From Lunularia cruciata (taxonomy: Eukaryota > Streptophyta > Marchantiopsida > Lunulariales > Lunulariaceae), in assembly GCA_948567375.1 (NCBI GenBank), contig OX419760.1:64471398-64535397 (forward strand): a stretch of DNA of 64,000 nt, given 5' to 3'. Of the stretch, positions 46,101 through 54,860 are shown in pieces; the first letter of the stretch is position 1; each line of letters begins with the position of its first letter. Both the position numbers and the translations under genes were made by a program. Below the pieces are notes generated by a model. It searched no databases, had not been told where the DNA came from, and was given only the letters and a program-made list of their open reading frames with translations.

Positions 46101-46338
46101 GAGAAGGTAATATAGCTTGCAAAGATTGTTGTCATACATCACAAATGATTGTGTGCAGGTTCAGGTCAGTGCCTTACGTGTCTCCAACGAGGGCTGGCAA
46201 ATTACTCATGTCGACTTCACTGACAAATCTTTTATCGAAGAAATCAGGATGAGGGGCTTCAAGTTTGAGCGCCTTGCTCAGCAAATCCTCTTCTTTGATC
46301 AACCCGGAGAGTGTTGCATTAGGAATGTATCCTTGTGA
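28191..46338 (+). CDS. USP: UDP-sugar pyrophosphorylase (USP), 16 exons recognised, N terminus not placed
   Basis: The enzyme makes UDP-sugars from sugar-1-phosphates and UTP in plant cytosol (salvage of monosaccharides, EC 2.7.7.64). Exons with GT/AG borders: 28191-28381, 29712-29828, 31270-31410, 31645-31735, 31954-32087, 32528-32599, 33031-33095, 33364-33424, 33694-33811, 35546-35670, 44469-44545, 44774-44879, 45137-45196, 45321-45401, 45722-45961 and 46159-46338 (TGA). Phases join without error, giving about 619 residues, near the usual 600-615. Landmarks are the nucleotide-binding loop [16 protein letters not shown] (exon 3), VIMTSDDTH (exon 5), [10 protein letters not shown] (exon 7), [12 protein letters not shown] (exon 8), [16 protein letters not shown] (exon 9) and [11 protein letters not shown] (exon 15). 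The first exon start is the strong acceptor at 28190; an alternative acceptor is 28242. The intron 35671-44468 holds a copia array. Confidence 0.93.
28430..29600 (+). repeat. Intronic repeat related to 33990-34740 and inverted at 47080-47390
   Basis: Segments of the first recognised intron recur in the intron after 33811 (for example 28970-29160 against 34530-34730, and 29400-29530 against 34000-34110). Parts recur inverted downstream of the gene. The copies are about 70-80 percent alike by eye. No coding domain is seen, so this is either an unclassified transposon or internal gene duplication. Confidence 0.5.
33990..34740 (+). repeat. Second copy of the intronic repeat
   Basis: It shares TACTGTCAA-TCAGAGTC, ACTCAATATG and GAGTTTGCC-TGGCACTCATG blocks with 28900-29580, in the same order reversed by blocks. 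It contains no splice-supported exon of the host gene. Confidence 0.45.
35208..35236. repeat. Perfect short inverted repeat in a dispersed motif
   Basis: GTTCCCAGAAC and its exact complement GTTCTGGGAAC flank a 7-base spacer. The neighbouring CGGCTTCTG-YYCTCAT motif recurs at about 43285, 43330, 43905 and 46775, mostly in or beside this gene's introns. Confidence 0.8.
35690..36110 (-). other. Unrecognised minus-strand coding-like stretch in the large intron
   Basis: On the minus strand a readable sequence of about 130 codons, broken by one stop near 35945, contains QPKLPAW-like and [19 protein letters not shown] segments (35700-35930). It looks coding in composition, and ends only about 30 bases from exon 10. 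I do not recognise the family. It may be a fragment of a transposon that inserted before the copia array. Confidence 0.25.
36210..36475 (+). repeat. LTR of copia unit 1 (5')
   Basis: The start is set by similarity to the LTRs at 41123 and 42644 (TGTTAG/AAT ... TAGTTTAG). The right end near 36475 (ATCTCA) is approximate, from comparison with the matching segment near 41427. Confidence 0.6.
36566..37500 (+). pseudogene. Copia Gag with zinc knuckle
   Basis: It starts at ATG 36566 (MSDTSEIRG), the same start sequence that recurs after the LTRs of units 2 and 3. The UBN2-like Gag region includes [13 protein letters not shown] and FLLRAM. A frameshift lies near 36975, after which [18 protein letters not shown] continues. 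The knuckle reads [14 protein letters not shown], where the last cysteine is replaced by tyrosine, so zinc binding is probably lost. Confidence 0.8.
37600..38700 (+). pseudogene. Copia protease and integrase
   Basis: The protease motif is [12 protein letters not shown] (about 37624). The pre-integrase finger shows [10 protein letters not shown] and [11 protein letters not shown]. The integrase core begins DVIHSDVWG (first Asp near 38231) and [11 protein letters not shown]. The second catalytic site reads LRTYGGREY (about 38416) where copia elements have the T-D-N-G-G form, so a catalytic aspartate is lost. [18 protein letters not shown] carries the glutamate. A frameshift follows near 38600. 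Confidence 0.85.
38714..41115 (+). pseudogene. Copia reverse transcriptase and RNase H with internal duplication
   Basis: Segments: integrase tail and linker 38714-39119, then RT from 39290 ([32 protein letters not shown]). After a frameshift near 39530 come [11 protein letters not shown] and [13 protein letters not shown] 270-base block (39636-39907) is repeated at 39916-40183 with a 4-base deletion, so two YVDD catalytic boxes exist. RNase H follows, with [22 protein letters not shown] and [11 protein letters not shown]. The frame ends at TAA 41113-41115. Confidence 0.88.
39636..40183 (+). repeat. Tandem direct duplication of about 270 bp within the copia RT gene
   Basis: GAAAACAGCC at 39636 restarts at 39916. 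The two copies are nearly identical over about 270 bases and both include the RT YVDD box. The second copy lacks four bases after GAGAGAGCAG. The join carries the 8-base stray ACCACACG. Confidence 0.93.
41123..42643 (+). mobile_element. Copia unit 2, internally deleted
   Basis: It starts with an LTR (TGTTAAATTA at 41123). A Gag start with the same opening residues is at 41561 (MYDTSEV, then RPSTSK). After about 25 codons the sequence jumps to the middle of RT ([17 protein letters not shown], from about 41638), deleting about 3.2 kb relative to unit 1. RT and RNase H then follow to 42535 with several breaks (a stop near 42217 and a frameshift near 42300). The polypurine tract is just before 42644. 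Confidence 0.85.
41920..42535 (+). pseudogene. RNase H remnant of copia unit 2
   Basis: [14 protein letters not shown] and [13 protein letters not shown] mark the RT tail. [10 protein letters not shown] has Met where unit 1 has Thr. [15 protein letters not shown] and [12 protein letters not shown] are the RNase H motifs, in shifted frames. Confidence 0.8.
42644..43255 (+). mobile_element. Copia unit 3: LTR and Gag start only
   Basis: The LTR begins TGTTAGATTT at 42644. The leader and a third Gag start (ATGTCTGATAC at about 43181) follow, broken within a few codons. At about 43255 the copy ends abruptly against another repeat. The LTR-leader region contains a large inverted repeat (42848-43141). 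Confidence 0.75.
42848..43141. repeat. Large inverted repeat (fold-back) in copia unit 3
   Basis: The left arm (about 42848-42966, including CTCTCTCTCT and GATAGTACAC) is the reverse complement of the right arm (about 43007-43141), with a spacer of about 40 bases. By comparison with unit 2 the right arm is the normal LTR-leader sequence and the left arm an inverted copy of it. Confidence 0.8.
43256..43935. other. Non-coding intron stretch with dispersed CGGCTTCTG motifs
   Basis: It contains three copies of a motif shaped GAAYGGCTTCTRYYCTC (about 43285, 43330 and 43905). No gene is seen. Confidence 0.4.
43936..44165 (+). mobile_element. 3' tail of the non-LTR retrotransposon in a USP intron
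   Basis: About 230 bases match the 3' end of LINE copy B (25910-26140), including AGCCATCACACTAGGTGATGC, the hairpin GGGGCTTAGCCCC (44082-44094) and GATGGGGTCTTCCCATCC. It is a severely 5'-truncated insertion. Confidence 0.8.
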
Positions 46339-46980
46339 ACTTTCAAATTGGTTCTTATCGACCCACAATCCTCTTGTCTCATTTGCCCTCTTTCAAATTG
46401 GTTCTTATCTTATCGTTCCTTCTTCAAAATCCACAAAGTTCCAAAAGTGATGAAGGAAGTTCATCTCGTGCTGAATCCGTTAAGGGAGAATGAGGTATCA
46501 AGTAAAGTACATCAGGATAATTGCTACATCCGAGTCTGGTCGATTTGTCCGATGAATTGGTTTGGCCTATGTCGACAGAGTAAATCACCAGTTCCATCAA
46601 CTCAGAAGTTAGAACCGTAATTTCTTCTTCTTCTGTGAGTATGTAATACTTATAAAACTCAAACTCTTGGAGGACGAGTGCTAATTCATTATTTGATGAT
46701 CGAACGTTGTCTAAGCCCTAAATTGAGTCTAACATGAACTTTCTAAATCAACTATATAATCCTCCGTTCTTCGAACGGCTTCTGCCCTCATGTCTGAATA
46801 TATAATCCTCCATCTCGTTCCCATTTTCAACACAATACCCTTGAAAGCAAGGAAAGGCGTGACCAAAGTGAAAGATCTCCGAAGACTCGGAAACTGCGAC
46901 TTGTTATCACTAGCAAACTTATAACAAAACCTATTAAATTTGCGGGAAAATCGCTATTTGTGGTAAAAGGCGACCATGTA
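46339..46980. other. Downstream of USP
   Basis: I see no gene. It probably holds the 3' UTR of USP, with a direct repeat of TTTCAAATTGGTTCTTATC (46340 and 46391). One copy of the dispersed CGGCTTCTG motif is near 46775. Confidence 0.45.
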
Positions 46981-46984
46981 GAGA

Positions 46985-47070
46985 ACACGAAGGATGGGAA
47001 GACCCTCTCAAGCCCGGACAAGGGAGAGACGAGAAAGGTAAAATGGGGCTAGGCCCCAATTGGCTATTTG
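46985..47070 (-). mobile_element. LINE 3' tail, minus strand
   Basis: The reverse complement reads GGGGCCTAGCCCC (47044-47058), then a CTCTCCCTTGT-CGG block and GGGTCTTCCCATCCTTC, matching the tail of LINE copy B. Confidence 0.75.
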
Positions 47071-47454
47071 TGTGGGGCTAGGCTATTTGTGTTCACATTC
47101 TGCTTTCAATTCTATGCATGCTGTATGATTAGTAAGACAGTTAGCACGCGTAGCATGCAAGTTTAGAAAATCTGAGCAATTTTTAGAGAAGAAATGGGGA
47201 GCTTAGGAGAAGCAACTGCGATGTGGAGCCCAACTCAGCAGGAACCACTGACCAACGAAGGCAATCAATGTTAAGAGACATTGAAAGAGGATTCCTTTAA
47301 TCCGGAAGTGGACTTACTGAAAAATTGTTAGTGGGCGAGCCGGGAAAGTCTCATCAAAGTTGTATCAGAAAATGTTTCGTGGGTGACCAGTTCGCATTCT
47401 AGAAACTTTTAATCCGGTGTAATCTGGAGCGGATTTCCCTAGTCCTTCACTTGC

Positions 47455-47560
47455 TATGGTGACTTGTTGGGGTTTAGCTCCATTTTATCTCTTATGTTTT
47501 ATCCTTGTTGGATTGATGGGACCTTCCCATTCTTTTTATTATCCTACGCGGTGCCCCTAG
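47455..47560 (+). mobile_element. LINE 3' tail, plus strand, inside the inverted USP duplicate
   Basis: GTTGGGGTTTAGCTCCATTTTAT (hairpin form degraded), GATTGATGGGACCTTCCCATTC and CCTACGCGGT match the end of LINE copy B. It interrupts the inverted duplicate. Confidence 0.7.
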
Positions 47561-47580
47561 ACTACTTACTTGCTCGGAAG

Positions 47581-47720
47581 AGCTTGTCAGCATCAGTTAT
47601 GCGGGTGGCCGGCTAAATAGTAAACAAAGGGGCAAGTTCGCAAAAGACTGATTACTCAAAACAGCGAAGCTTGTCAGCATCATTTACACCGGGGGCCTGC
47701 CAAGTAGTAAACAAGTGGGC
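47581..47720. repeat. About 86-bp tandem duplication
   Basis: AGCTTGTCAGCATCA and TAGTAAACAA occur at 47586 and again at about 47668, spaced by about 84 bases. The unit corresponds to the end of the copied USP exon on the other strand, so part of the exon copy is present twice. Confidence 0.75.
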
Positions 47721-48069
47721 TCGACTTTCCTCCATCAACGTGTGTGCCCACTGTTTCTGCCCCATGCCATTAAAAAGCACGTGAATTTAGCCTAAGGTTA
47801 TACACCTTAAAGCCGTGAACGTGGGGCATGCATATCATCTTCCCGTGAAGCATATAGCAACCAGTGTAGAATATATTATGACATTTATTTTTAATTTATC
47901 ACATAGATTAAAAAAAGTTTATTACATAGATAATAACTAGAAAAGACGCAAACGAGAATTATCAGTTCTAGTAAGATGCTAACTTCCAACTCTGAAAACG
48001 AAGGTGAGGTTTCTACTTAGGGCTCCAATGCTTCACTTCAGAATCTTATAGTCATTTAAAAAAAAATTT

Positions 48070-49670
48070 AGACATATATTCATTATTATAACTATAAATG
48101 TAGTTTAGGGAATGTACCTTTATTTCACGATAAAAAGTAACAAACACATAATCTGGATGCCGAGGATGTGGCTTTTTTGTTTATCGTTTCCACGATTTTT
48201 CATTTTCATTTCCTCTTATAACTTTTCAAAGAAGAAGAATTCATTAGTGCAAACCTTTGAAATGCAAACCATAACTGGAAGTTATTCACGAATGCTTTCA
48301 ACACAGACATTGTCCATCACATCTGCTTGTAGATTTCAAGGTCCGGTTAAGAACATTCTTTTCGTAGCAAGTTGCGGATTATTATTTACACGATTACTTT
48401 GCCATCCTCCCATTTTTCAGGAAGGTTTCTCCTTGCAAGCGAGGTTGAAAGGAAAGCACATGTGAGGTTTAATGATGCGATTGAGTTGACGGTAGGGAGT
48501 AACATAATTTGCTATCCCAATCACAGGCGTCCGCTTATGTTGTGCGCAGTGTTCACACATTATACGTTCGTAAGCTGTCCGGGTTGCAAGTGATACCTAC
48601 AAGTTTTCAGAATGAGAATTTGTCTTCCTAGTTGGCAACGACTCGTCTTTCCACCTATCTTACAACTAATGTTACTTTTAAAGGTGCACGTTTCATTTTT
48701 CAAGCGTACTACTGCTGGCGCTGATACTTCAGCTGTGTGCCGCATGATAATCTTAAACCGTCAATTCTATTAGGTCCAAATAGTCAGCTCTCTAATTCCC
48801 TCAAAATCTTGCCATCCTTTTGTTTGGCTTGATGAGATTTTTGTCTACACTTTTCCTGCTCACGGTCTCCTCTTCGCTCTGTTCCAGTCCCAGGCTTGTG
48901 ACGTATATCCTATGTCGGCATTACACATACATTTTCCCCGTCCGAGGCGCGTCCTGAAGAACGGTGCTTCAATAAAAGTGTGCCAAGGCCCTATCAATAT
49001 CTGTGACGTTCGTGGTGTGCACTAGCGATGCGGTTGACCCGAGAGGCCACATAGCATAGCAGTATCTGAGATTTGTGGAGTTCCTCACAAGTATCGACCT
49101 GTGAACTAAGTCGAACGGTGACTGATACAATTGCATAGACGAAGGGAGCGGTCAGTACAATGCCCACTTTAGAATGGCTGGCCAAACTCAGTTACGAGAC
49201 TGGACGAGTAAGAGTAATTCGCCATGATATTCAGGAGGAAAGCGTACGATTAAGGTCACTTTCAGAACGGTTGGGCCGATGTCAATTCTAGGGGTATTCT
49301 AAGTTTCGTTCGGATCCGGCCAAATTCACATGCTTGTCAACTCGTTTATCTTCCTTCTTGCAAGCGACTGCCAAAGGAAAACACATGTGAGGTCCATAAC
49401 GCCCTAAGTCTTGAACTGCCGTGTAACCATAGACTATAATGTAACATACAAAACGGACGGGGTTCACAAAAAGTGTTGAGGATCTTGAAAGACATGCTCA
49501 ACCGGGTATTAAGCTCTCTAATAGCTATCTAAATTTTCCTGTCATTCTCTGTGCGTGTAAGAAAAAGAAATATAACAAAGTGATCAAAGGAATTCATCAT
49601 GAACCGCCGCTTGTAAGCCCACTTTTATAAGTGGTGAATGAGAACAGATATAACCCTCGGGATAAACCAA
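48070..49670. other. Intergenic region between USP duplicate and eS21
   Basis: I recognise no gene. A block around 48425-48480 (CCTTGCAAGCGA, AAAGCACATGTGAGGT) is similar to 49355-49400, suggesting a degenerate dispersed repeat. Confidence 0.4.
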
Positions 49671-49671
49671 T

Positions 49672-50197
49672 TCATTGGTTTAACTCGGCCTTTTTCTTCG
49701 CCCATAGGCGATCCAATGCACTGTCGCCATCACCCTGCCGATGGCAACAGGAAACAAAGTAAGCTCATAACAGGACACAGCTGCACAAACTGGGAGAAAT
49801 TCTCACGAAGCTAGAAGTCGCCAGCAACGCCAATCTGGACATAGAGATGTAGTACCTGAGCGCGGACAAAGCCGCATAGGGCGAAGGTGGAAAAAGCACC
49901 GGTGTAGATGCCATTCTCGTCGAGGTGTCCAACGTTAAGTTGGACAGACGCGTGGTCTTTGGATGTTATGAGTCGATTGGTGGAAGAACTGGAAAGGAAA
50001 GTAGACGTTAACTCAGGCCGATGCTACTAAGAGCTTTGAAAATTCAATAGATTAATCGAATTGCACACCATGATCAAAGTGCAAAATGCAATGTGATCAA
50101 GTCGATTGATTTCAATTCCATGGTTGCAGACAGTGCGCAGGACGTACCACTTCCTTGGGATGTACAGGTCAACATTTTCTCCTTCTTCGTTCTGCAT
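49672..50197 (-). CDS. RPS21: 40S ribosomal protein S21 (eS21)
   Basis: A small-subunit ribosomal protein that binds near the mRNA exit side of the 40S platform. Minus-strand exons: 50197-50148 (ATG to phase 2), 49988-49856 and 49734-49672 (TGA), total 246 bases, 81 residues, the normal length for eS21. Splice borders are GTACGT...CAG, GTACTA...CAG. Exon 1 reads [16 protein letters not shown]; exon 2 opens [17 protein letters not shown] and continues to [17 protein letters not shown]; exon 3 reads [20 protein letters not shown]. All are conserved positions of the family. The ATG at 50195-50197 is chosen because the family starts MQN; an in-frame upstream Met at 50258-50260 would add residues unlike any eS21. 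Confidence 0.95.
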
Positions 50198-50450
50198 CTT
50201 CGTTCGAGGAGGGCTCGATGACAACCTTGGGCGGCAGCTTCGGAGAAGCGACTCGCTCAAAACGAACGAAGCAAGTAAGTGGCTCCCTGCCGAGCTCGCT
50301 ACGCACCAGCTGCTGATGGAAACGACTGCAGACCACCAACGGTGTCACGAGAGATTTGACCTACTGCTGAGAAACCCAGCTGTGTTCCTAAACCAGCTCA
50401 GGTTGGGAGCTTTACATAATGAGCATAAAACTTGGAGGGGTGGGTAGAAA
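50198..50450 (-). promoter_or_regulatory. 5' UTR and proximal promoter of RPS21
   Basis: The segment upstream of the RPS21 start is similar to 51455-51645 further upstream (shared blocks include GATGGAAACGACTGCAGACCA and TTTGACCTACT on the plus strand). The nearer copy lacks the telobox found in the farther one. TSS and core elements are not evident. Confidence 0.45.
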
Positions 50451-51400
50451 CGCCAGAAAACCCCAGTTATGGGGATTTTCGACCGTAAAATTGAAGCTTT
50501 GGAATACAGAATGGGGCGGGAAGAGAGACCAACATCATAAGATCTGGACATTGGAATTGGGTTATGGCGACTTGGAACAGCAATCTAGTCTTGGACCTAC
50601 GAATCTGACGCATACTGCATTTGGTACTACGATCAACTAAAATGTGAAGTCAATCACATCACTCAAACAAAAGGGCCTTGCCAGTTTAAAATCCCCCTCC
50701 CTGTGGGGAGTTTGCTCAGACAATACTGAAATCGTCACAAAAGACCATCGCTCTCCGGATGTTCTTGGCCGTACGCCGAGCAAAGGCGAAGATTGCCATC
50801 ACGTGGACGCACTGACGGGAAGGAATAACTGGCTAGAAAGCAGTAAAGACGAGAACTCAATAACATAAAAATTCGTGAGATAGCGCAGTGCCCAGGATTA
50901 AACACGACGCAAAGCCAATTTCGCATCCCCTGGAGCCACTGTCAGGCATGAAACAACTGGCTAGAATGCAGTAAACGAGAAACTGATGAGCTCGGACACT
51001 CTAGAGTGGGACAGCACAATGCCCATGCTTTAGACTTGTGCTGACCAAATCGCAACCAAACCAATTAGGTTCAAGCGACTGAAACCTCTAGTCTTCTGAT
51101 GAAATGTTTTGCTTTGAATCAGTAAGATCCTCCAACAGTTGGGCCAAAGAATGGCTGCCCCCAGTTTCCTTTATTAGTGTAGTGGCAAGCAGCTAGGGAT
51201 TCACGACAGAGTTGGGGCCAACCACCGAGATGATGAATGTGTGCGCCAAAAAAAATAGCCTACATTGTTAATAATGATCGGTGCAAAATTTTGACGAGAG
51301 CTACAGCCAGCACCAAATTATGCATTTGCAAAACCCTTTTGTCCGCGGAGGAAACAGCTCAGATTGAAAGTTCATGCGCACGAACGATTTCATGCAGCAG
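50450..51400. other. Intergenic stretch with a diverged local repeat
   Basis: I see no gene. A block ACTGGCTAGAA-GCAGTAAA occurs at about 50829 and 50959, followed by GCACAATGCCC-like matches, suggesting an old 130-bp tandem duplication. Confidence 0.4.
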
Positions 51401-51439
51401 ATTGAAACACATAACTACACTACAACACCACGGGACGGG

Positions 51440-51650
51440 GACTTACCGAGCGGGGGACTCGATGCCAACCTGAAGCAGTACTTCCGGAGGAAATGCGATC
51501 GAATGAACGAGCACATAAGTAGGCTCCCTAAAACCCTAAACTCCCCGCCGCGCTCTCTTTGCACCTGCTGCTGATGGAAACGACTGCAGACCAGCAATGG
51601 AGTCACCAGAGTTTTGACCTACTCCTGACCACACGTTTCTCGACGTCTTT
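51440..51650 (-). promoter_or_regulatory. Duplicate of the RPS21 promoter region with telobox and possible donor site
   Basis: On the minus strand the segment resembles the RPS21 5' region and contains TTTAGGGTTTTAGGG (51528-51542), a telobox motif typical of plant ribosomal protein promoters. Where the near copy has the coding start, this one reads CTCGGTAAGTCC (about 51450), a consensus 5' splice site. It could be the true first, non-coding exon of RPS21 spliced over about 1.2 kb, or a dead duplicate. Confidence 0.4.
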
Positions 51651-51759
51651 CAATTCCCGTCAAGCGAGCGAACGTCCAGAACCCTGTGTCCGCGGAGGAA
51701 ACATGAGTTCGAGGGCTAACTCAGAACATGGCAAGAATATATCTCCTAGGCTCTAAAAG

Positions 51760-53665
51760 AATCACCACAATTAATGTTTGTGTTATCTATTTTTAATGTA
51801 AAGTTGATTATCGCACCACAACCCGGAAACTTAGCGCGACATGCATACTACGGTAAGGACATAGGACTACACGTATATCAAGATACTGTACACACTCAGA
51901 TGCGAGAACGTGAGTAGATGCTAGAAAACATGTGCGAACAAGAGGAAGTGCCAAACGAGGATAATACTGGGTTTGAACTTGGGACTTCCTGGCTATTTAT
52001 ATCGACCCCTACACTAAACTTGGTTGAGTTGCTCCCGAACGATTTACGGTGAGGTGTACATCAATTGTTGCGGTTCCATTTTCACTTTCTCGAAATTCTC
52101 GGAAGGGATTTATATTATAGCTTTCTCTAGTACCTGGAAAATTCCATAAAGGTTTTCATGGGCAACATATATAACTTTCATGGACAGTAATATCGGGAAT
52201 CTAAAAGTATTTAATGAGAATTATTACCTAAATACTGAGGATCATTATCTAAAAGTATTTAATGAGTAGCTCTAAAAGTTTCATGGGGATTTGAACTCAT
52301 GACCCACAGTAGGGGTGCAGGGTTTAGGCTTTTGGAGTACCCGTACTAATTTATGGGTAGATTGTAAAAAGATGCATGGGTAGCAGGAATACATTAAGGT
52401 TTTAAGGGGAAATGTATGTAGCCGGAAATATCTTTATGGGCATTTGAAAAGATGACCAGTAGTTTTACAAGTTATAAGTGATTTGGTAAAGTCTAGTGAT
52501 ATCAAATTAAAATTCATCTAACTAAATGTAACTAGGTTAAGGATGATCTCGGTAAAGCCCAATGATATCAAATTAAAATGTATCTGACTAAATGTAATGG
52601 TTAAATTTCCAATTCTAATTTGTTAGGGACATTCATTTTTAAATCAACTCCTACATTTTGTTATCTCTAAACTATTATAGTAGTATAAGAATTTCACCCC
52701 ATATAATTTTGAAAATCTAGAATTTGAAACCCCCTTGTGTATTTCAAGCATTTATTCATATATAGTAATCTCATCGCTTGATTTTGAATTTTAGTTCTTG
52801 CTAATGATTCATGAAAAGAGCTAAAGCTAATCAAAATTGCATGACCTTGGTTGTATTAAAGCGAGACCAACACCATCACACTTGCTCTTGTTCACCGCAC
52901 CTCCACATGTTCTCTTGCGGTCATTCACTTCCAAGCTCTCCTTGCTCTTTGCTCTTCCTCTTGATACCTTACACCTTGTGTGTGCAATTTCTACAATCTA
53001 ATCCAAGCTTCCTTTGCCCTTTGCTCCTTCTCTCAATACCTTACGATTTCTATATCAAATTAGTTATAGTTGATAGTTATAGTTGGATCCATTGTCAAAT
53101 CCAAGTTGGATCCAAGCCATCAAGATGCCTTGCACAAGCACTCATAGTATTCTTCTTTAGAAAATTGCAAAATTAATCTAGTTGATTTTGAGTGCAAAAA
53201 TGGAGAGTGAAATCTCAAGGAGTTGCTCAATTAGGATGAATGGAATAAATGGAGCTTGGAAGATGAAGAAGATTCTATTTAAGTACTCATAATGACATGG
53301 AATTATACACTAAAATCATGTTATCTATAAGATAGTATGTATTTGGAGCAATGAATTTGTATTGAACTTTTTTTGTGGATTAGATGCTCAAGCATTTAGA
53401 GAGCTTACTAAAATGGATTTATTATGCTCCAAGTTTTAGTAAATGTCATAAAAAATTATGGAGTATTTCAAAATGCCTCTAGAAGAACACACATGTGGAT
53501 GGAATGTGCACTTACTCTTGATAATTTTGGCCATCATGGTAATGGGGCAAATGAGACAAGAGGATTAAACCTATGGGAGATTAGTGTAAGCTTTGCAATT
53601 TTTGCTCCAAGAGAGGCAAATGGCAAAGGGAAAGAGAAATGAGGATTTGCAAATAATATTGGACA
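51760..53665. other. AT-rich intergenic stretch
   Basis: I see no supported gene. Repeated wording such as CTAAAAGTATTTAATGAG (52200 and 52250) and GGTAAAG-C-AATGATATCAAATTAAAAT (52485 and 52550) shows small local duplications. Confidence 0.45.
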
Positions 53666-53670
53666 TCTAG

Positions 53671-54777
53671 TGTAACAATATGGAGTTTACATACGAGTTA
53701 ATCAAGACTTATGAAGTAGAAAATAAGCCAAGAATTATAAGAGCATCTAGGAAGCTTATTGGTACCTTCCAAATATTGGGTAACATGTATGCCAAGTGGT
53801 GACTTCTAGGAGGAAATTTTTTAGGAAGTTTATCGATTAGCTTAGCTTGCATGCCTAGTTAGCAACTTCTGGAAAGAAGCTTCTTGGTTAACTTACCTTG
53901 CACTCTAAGAAGGTGGCTTTTAGGAAGCTTCTTGAGAAGCTTTTCATGAGTTTTGAATGTTTGCCATAAATAATAAAGCCCAAGCTCATGCTAAGCATTC
54001 ACAATTTCACTCATTCAATAATCCCAATGTAATCTTTCATCTTGATCTTCCATTCTTCTATTTCTCTCCATGGTCTTTTACAACTAGCTAGGGAGAGAAG
54101 ACACATTTGAGAGAAATGAGGAAGATAAAAAGAGGAAGGATGTTTTTTCAAAGAGGAAAAATAGAGAGGAGAAATTCAAATTCAATAAAAAATATGAAGA
54201 GGGAAATAAGGAGAAAAAATTCAAAATTGAGAGAAAATAGAAGAGGAAACACATAAGAATGACATTTTTTAAAGAGAGGAAGGAAGGAGAGAGGTCAAGA
54301 AGGATATTTAGCAAAAAGAGGAAAAAAGGAGGATAAGAGTTAGAAAGCCATTTTCAAAACCATGCATCCATGCTTGTAAACCATGATCAATTTGCACAAA
54401 GAAGAGAGGAGAGAGGACGGGGTGAGGGATTTGGAACAAGAGTTATAACAATATAGAGTTTACACACAAGTTAGTTGACTAAAAAAAGTAGCAAATAGGC
54501 CAAATTAGCCAAGAATTATAAAAGTATTCTAAAAGCATCTAGGAATGGGTAATGTGCATGCCACGTGGTGATTTCTAGGAGGAAGCTTCTTGAGAAGCTT
54601 CACAACTTTCTTAGTTTGCATGCAAAGTATGTGGCTTCTCAAGAGCCTTGTATGTTCCCTATAAATACCAAAGTTCAAGCTCATGCTAGGCATTTGGAGT
54701 TTCACTCATTCAAGAGTCCCCATATGATCTTTCATTCCAATCTTCCATTCTCCTAATTTTCTCCTTGTTCTTTTACA
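53671..54777 (+). mobile_element. TRIM-like element: two long direct repeats around a 361-bp purine-rich core
   Basis: The left repeat (53671-54082) begins TGTAACAATATGGAG and ends TTTTACA; the right repeat (54444-54777) begins TATAACAATATAGAG and ends TTTTACA. Shared blocks include CCAAGAATTATAA, CTAGGAGGAA, CAAGCTCATGCTA and TTCACTCATTCAA, in order. The internal core (54083-54443) is very A/G-rich and non-coding, as in terminal-repeat retrotransposons in miniature. No target-site duplication is seen, and the repeats have diverged by indels, so it is old. Confidence 0.5.
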
Positions 54778-54860
54778 ATAACATGCATTTCAAGGAGGGA
54801 GTATGACGTGAAAGAATCAAGAAGAGAGAGACCAAAAGCATTTCACAAAGGCAAGGCAAG

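Larger units (their letters stand above)
47080..48065 (-). pseudogene. Inverted partial duplicate of the USP 5' region, including a broken copy of its first recognised exon
   Basis: Read on the minus strand, the segment matches 27993-28770 in order. It contains GAAGTGAAGCATTGGAG, intron sequence, then a copy of exon 28191-28381 (47830 down to about 47660), then the following intron. The exon copy has a one-base insertion after CTAAATTCACG, and TGG-to-CAG and other changes, although [15 protein letters not shown] is still readable. The donor region is lost. A second inserted repeat splits it near 47580-47700. It is a structural duplicate, not retrocopied, because intron sequence is included. 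Confidence 0.85.

Noticed and set aside
31270..46338. UDP-glucose pyrophosphorylase (UGP) or UDP-N-acetylglucosamine pyrophosphorylase as identity of the large gene
   Set aside because: [22 protein letters not shown] and the length of about 620 residues match UDP-sugar pyrophosphorylase; UGP is shorter and has different loops.
48070..49670. A further host gene between the USP duplicate and RPS21
   Set aside because: No conserved exon could be found on either strand; open frames there are short and lack motifs.
50198..50260. N-terminal extension of eS21 from the upstream Met at 50258-50260
   Set aside because: eS21 proteins begin MQN, and the extension is Ser/Arg-rich with no family similarity.
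52280..52340. tRNA-derived SINE suggested by a GGATTTGAACTCATGACCC word
   Set aside because: Only a B-box-like word is present; no A box at the right distance or cloverleaf could be built.
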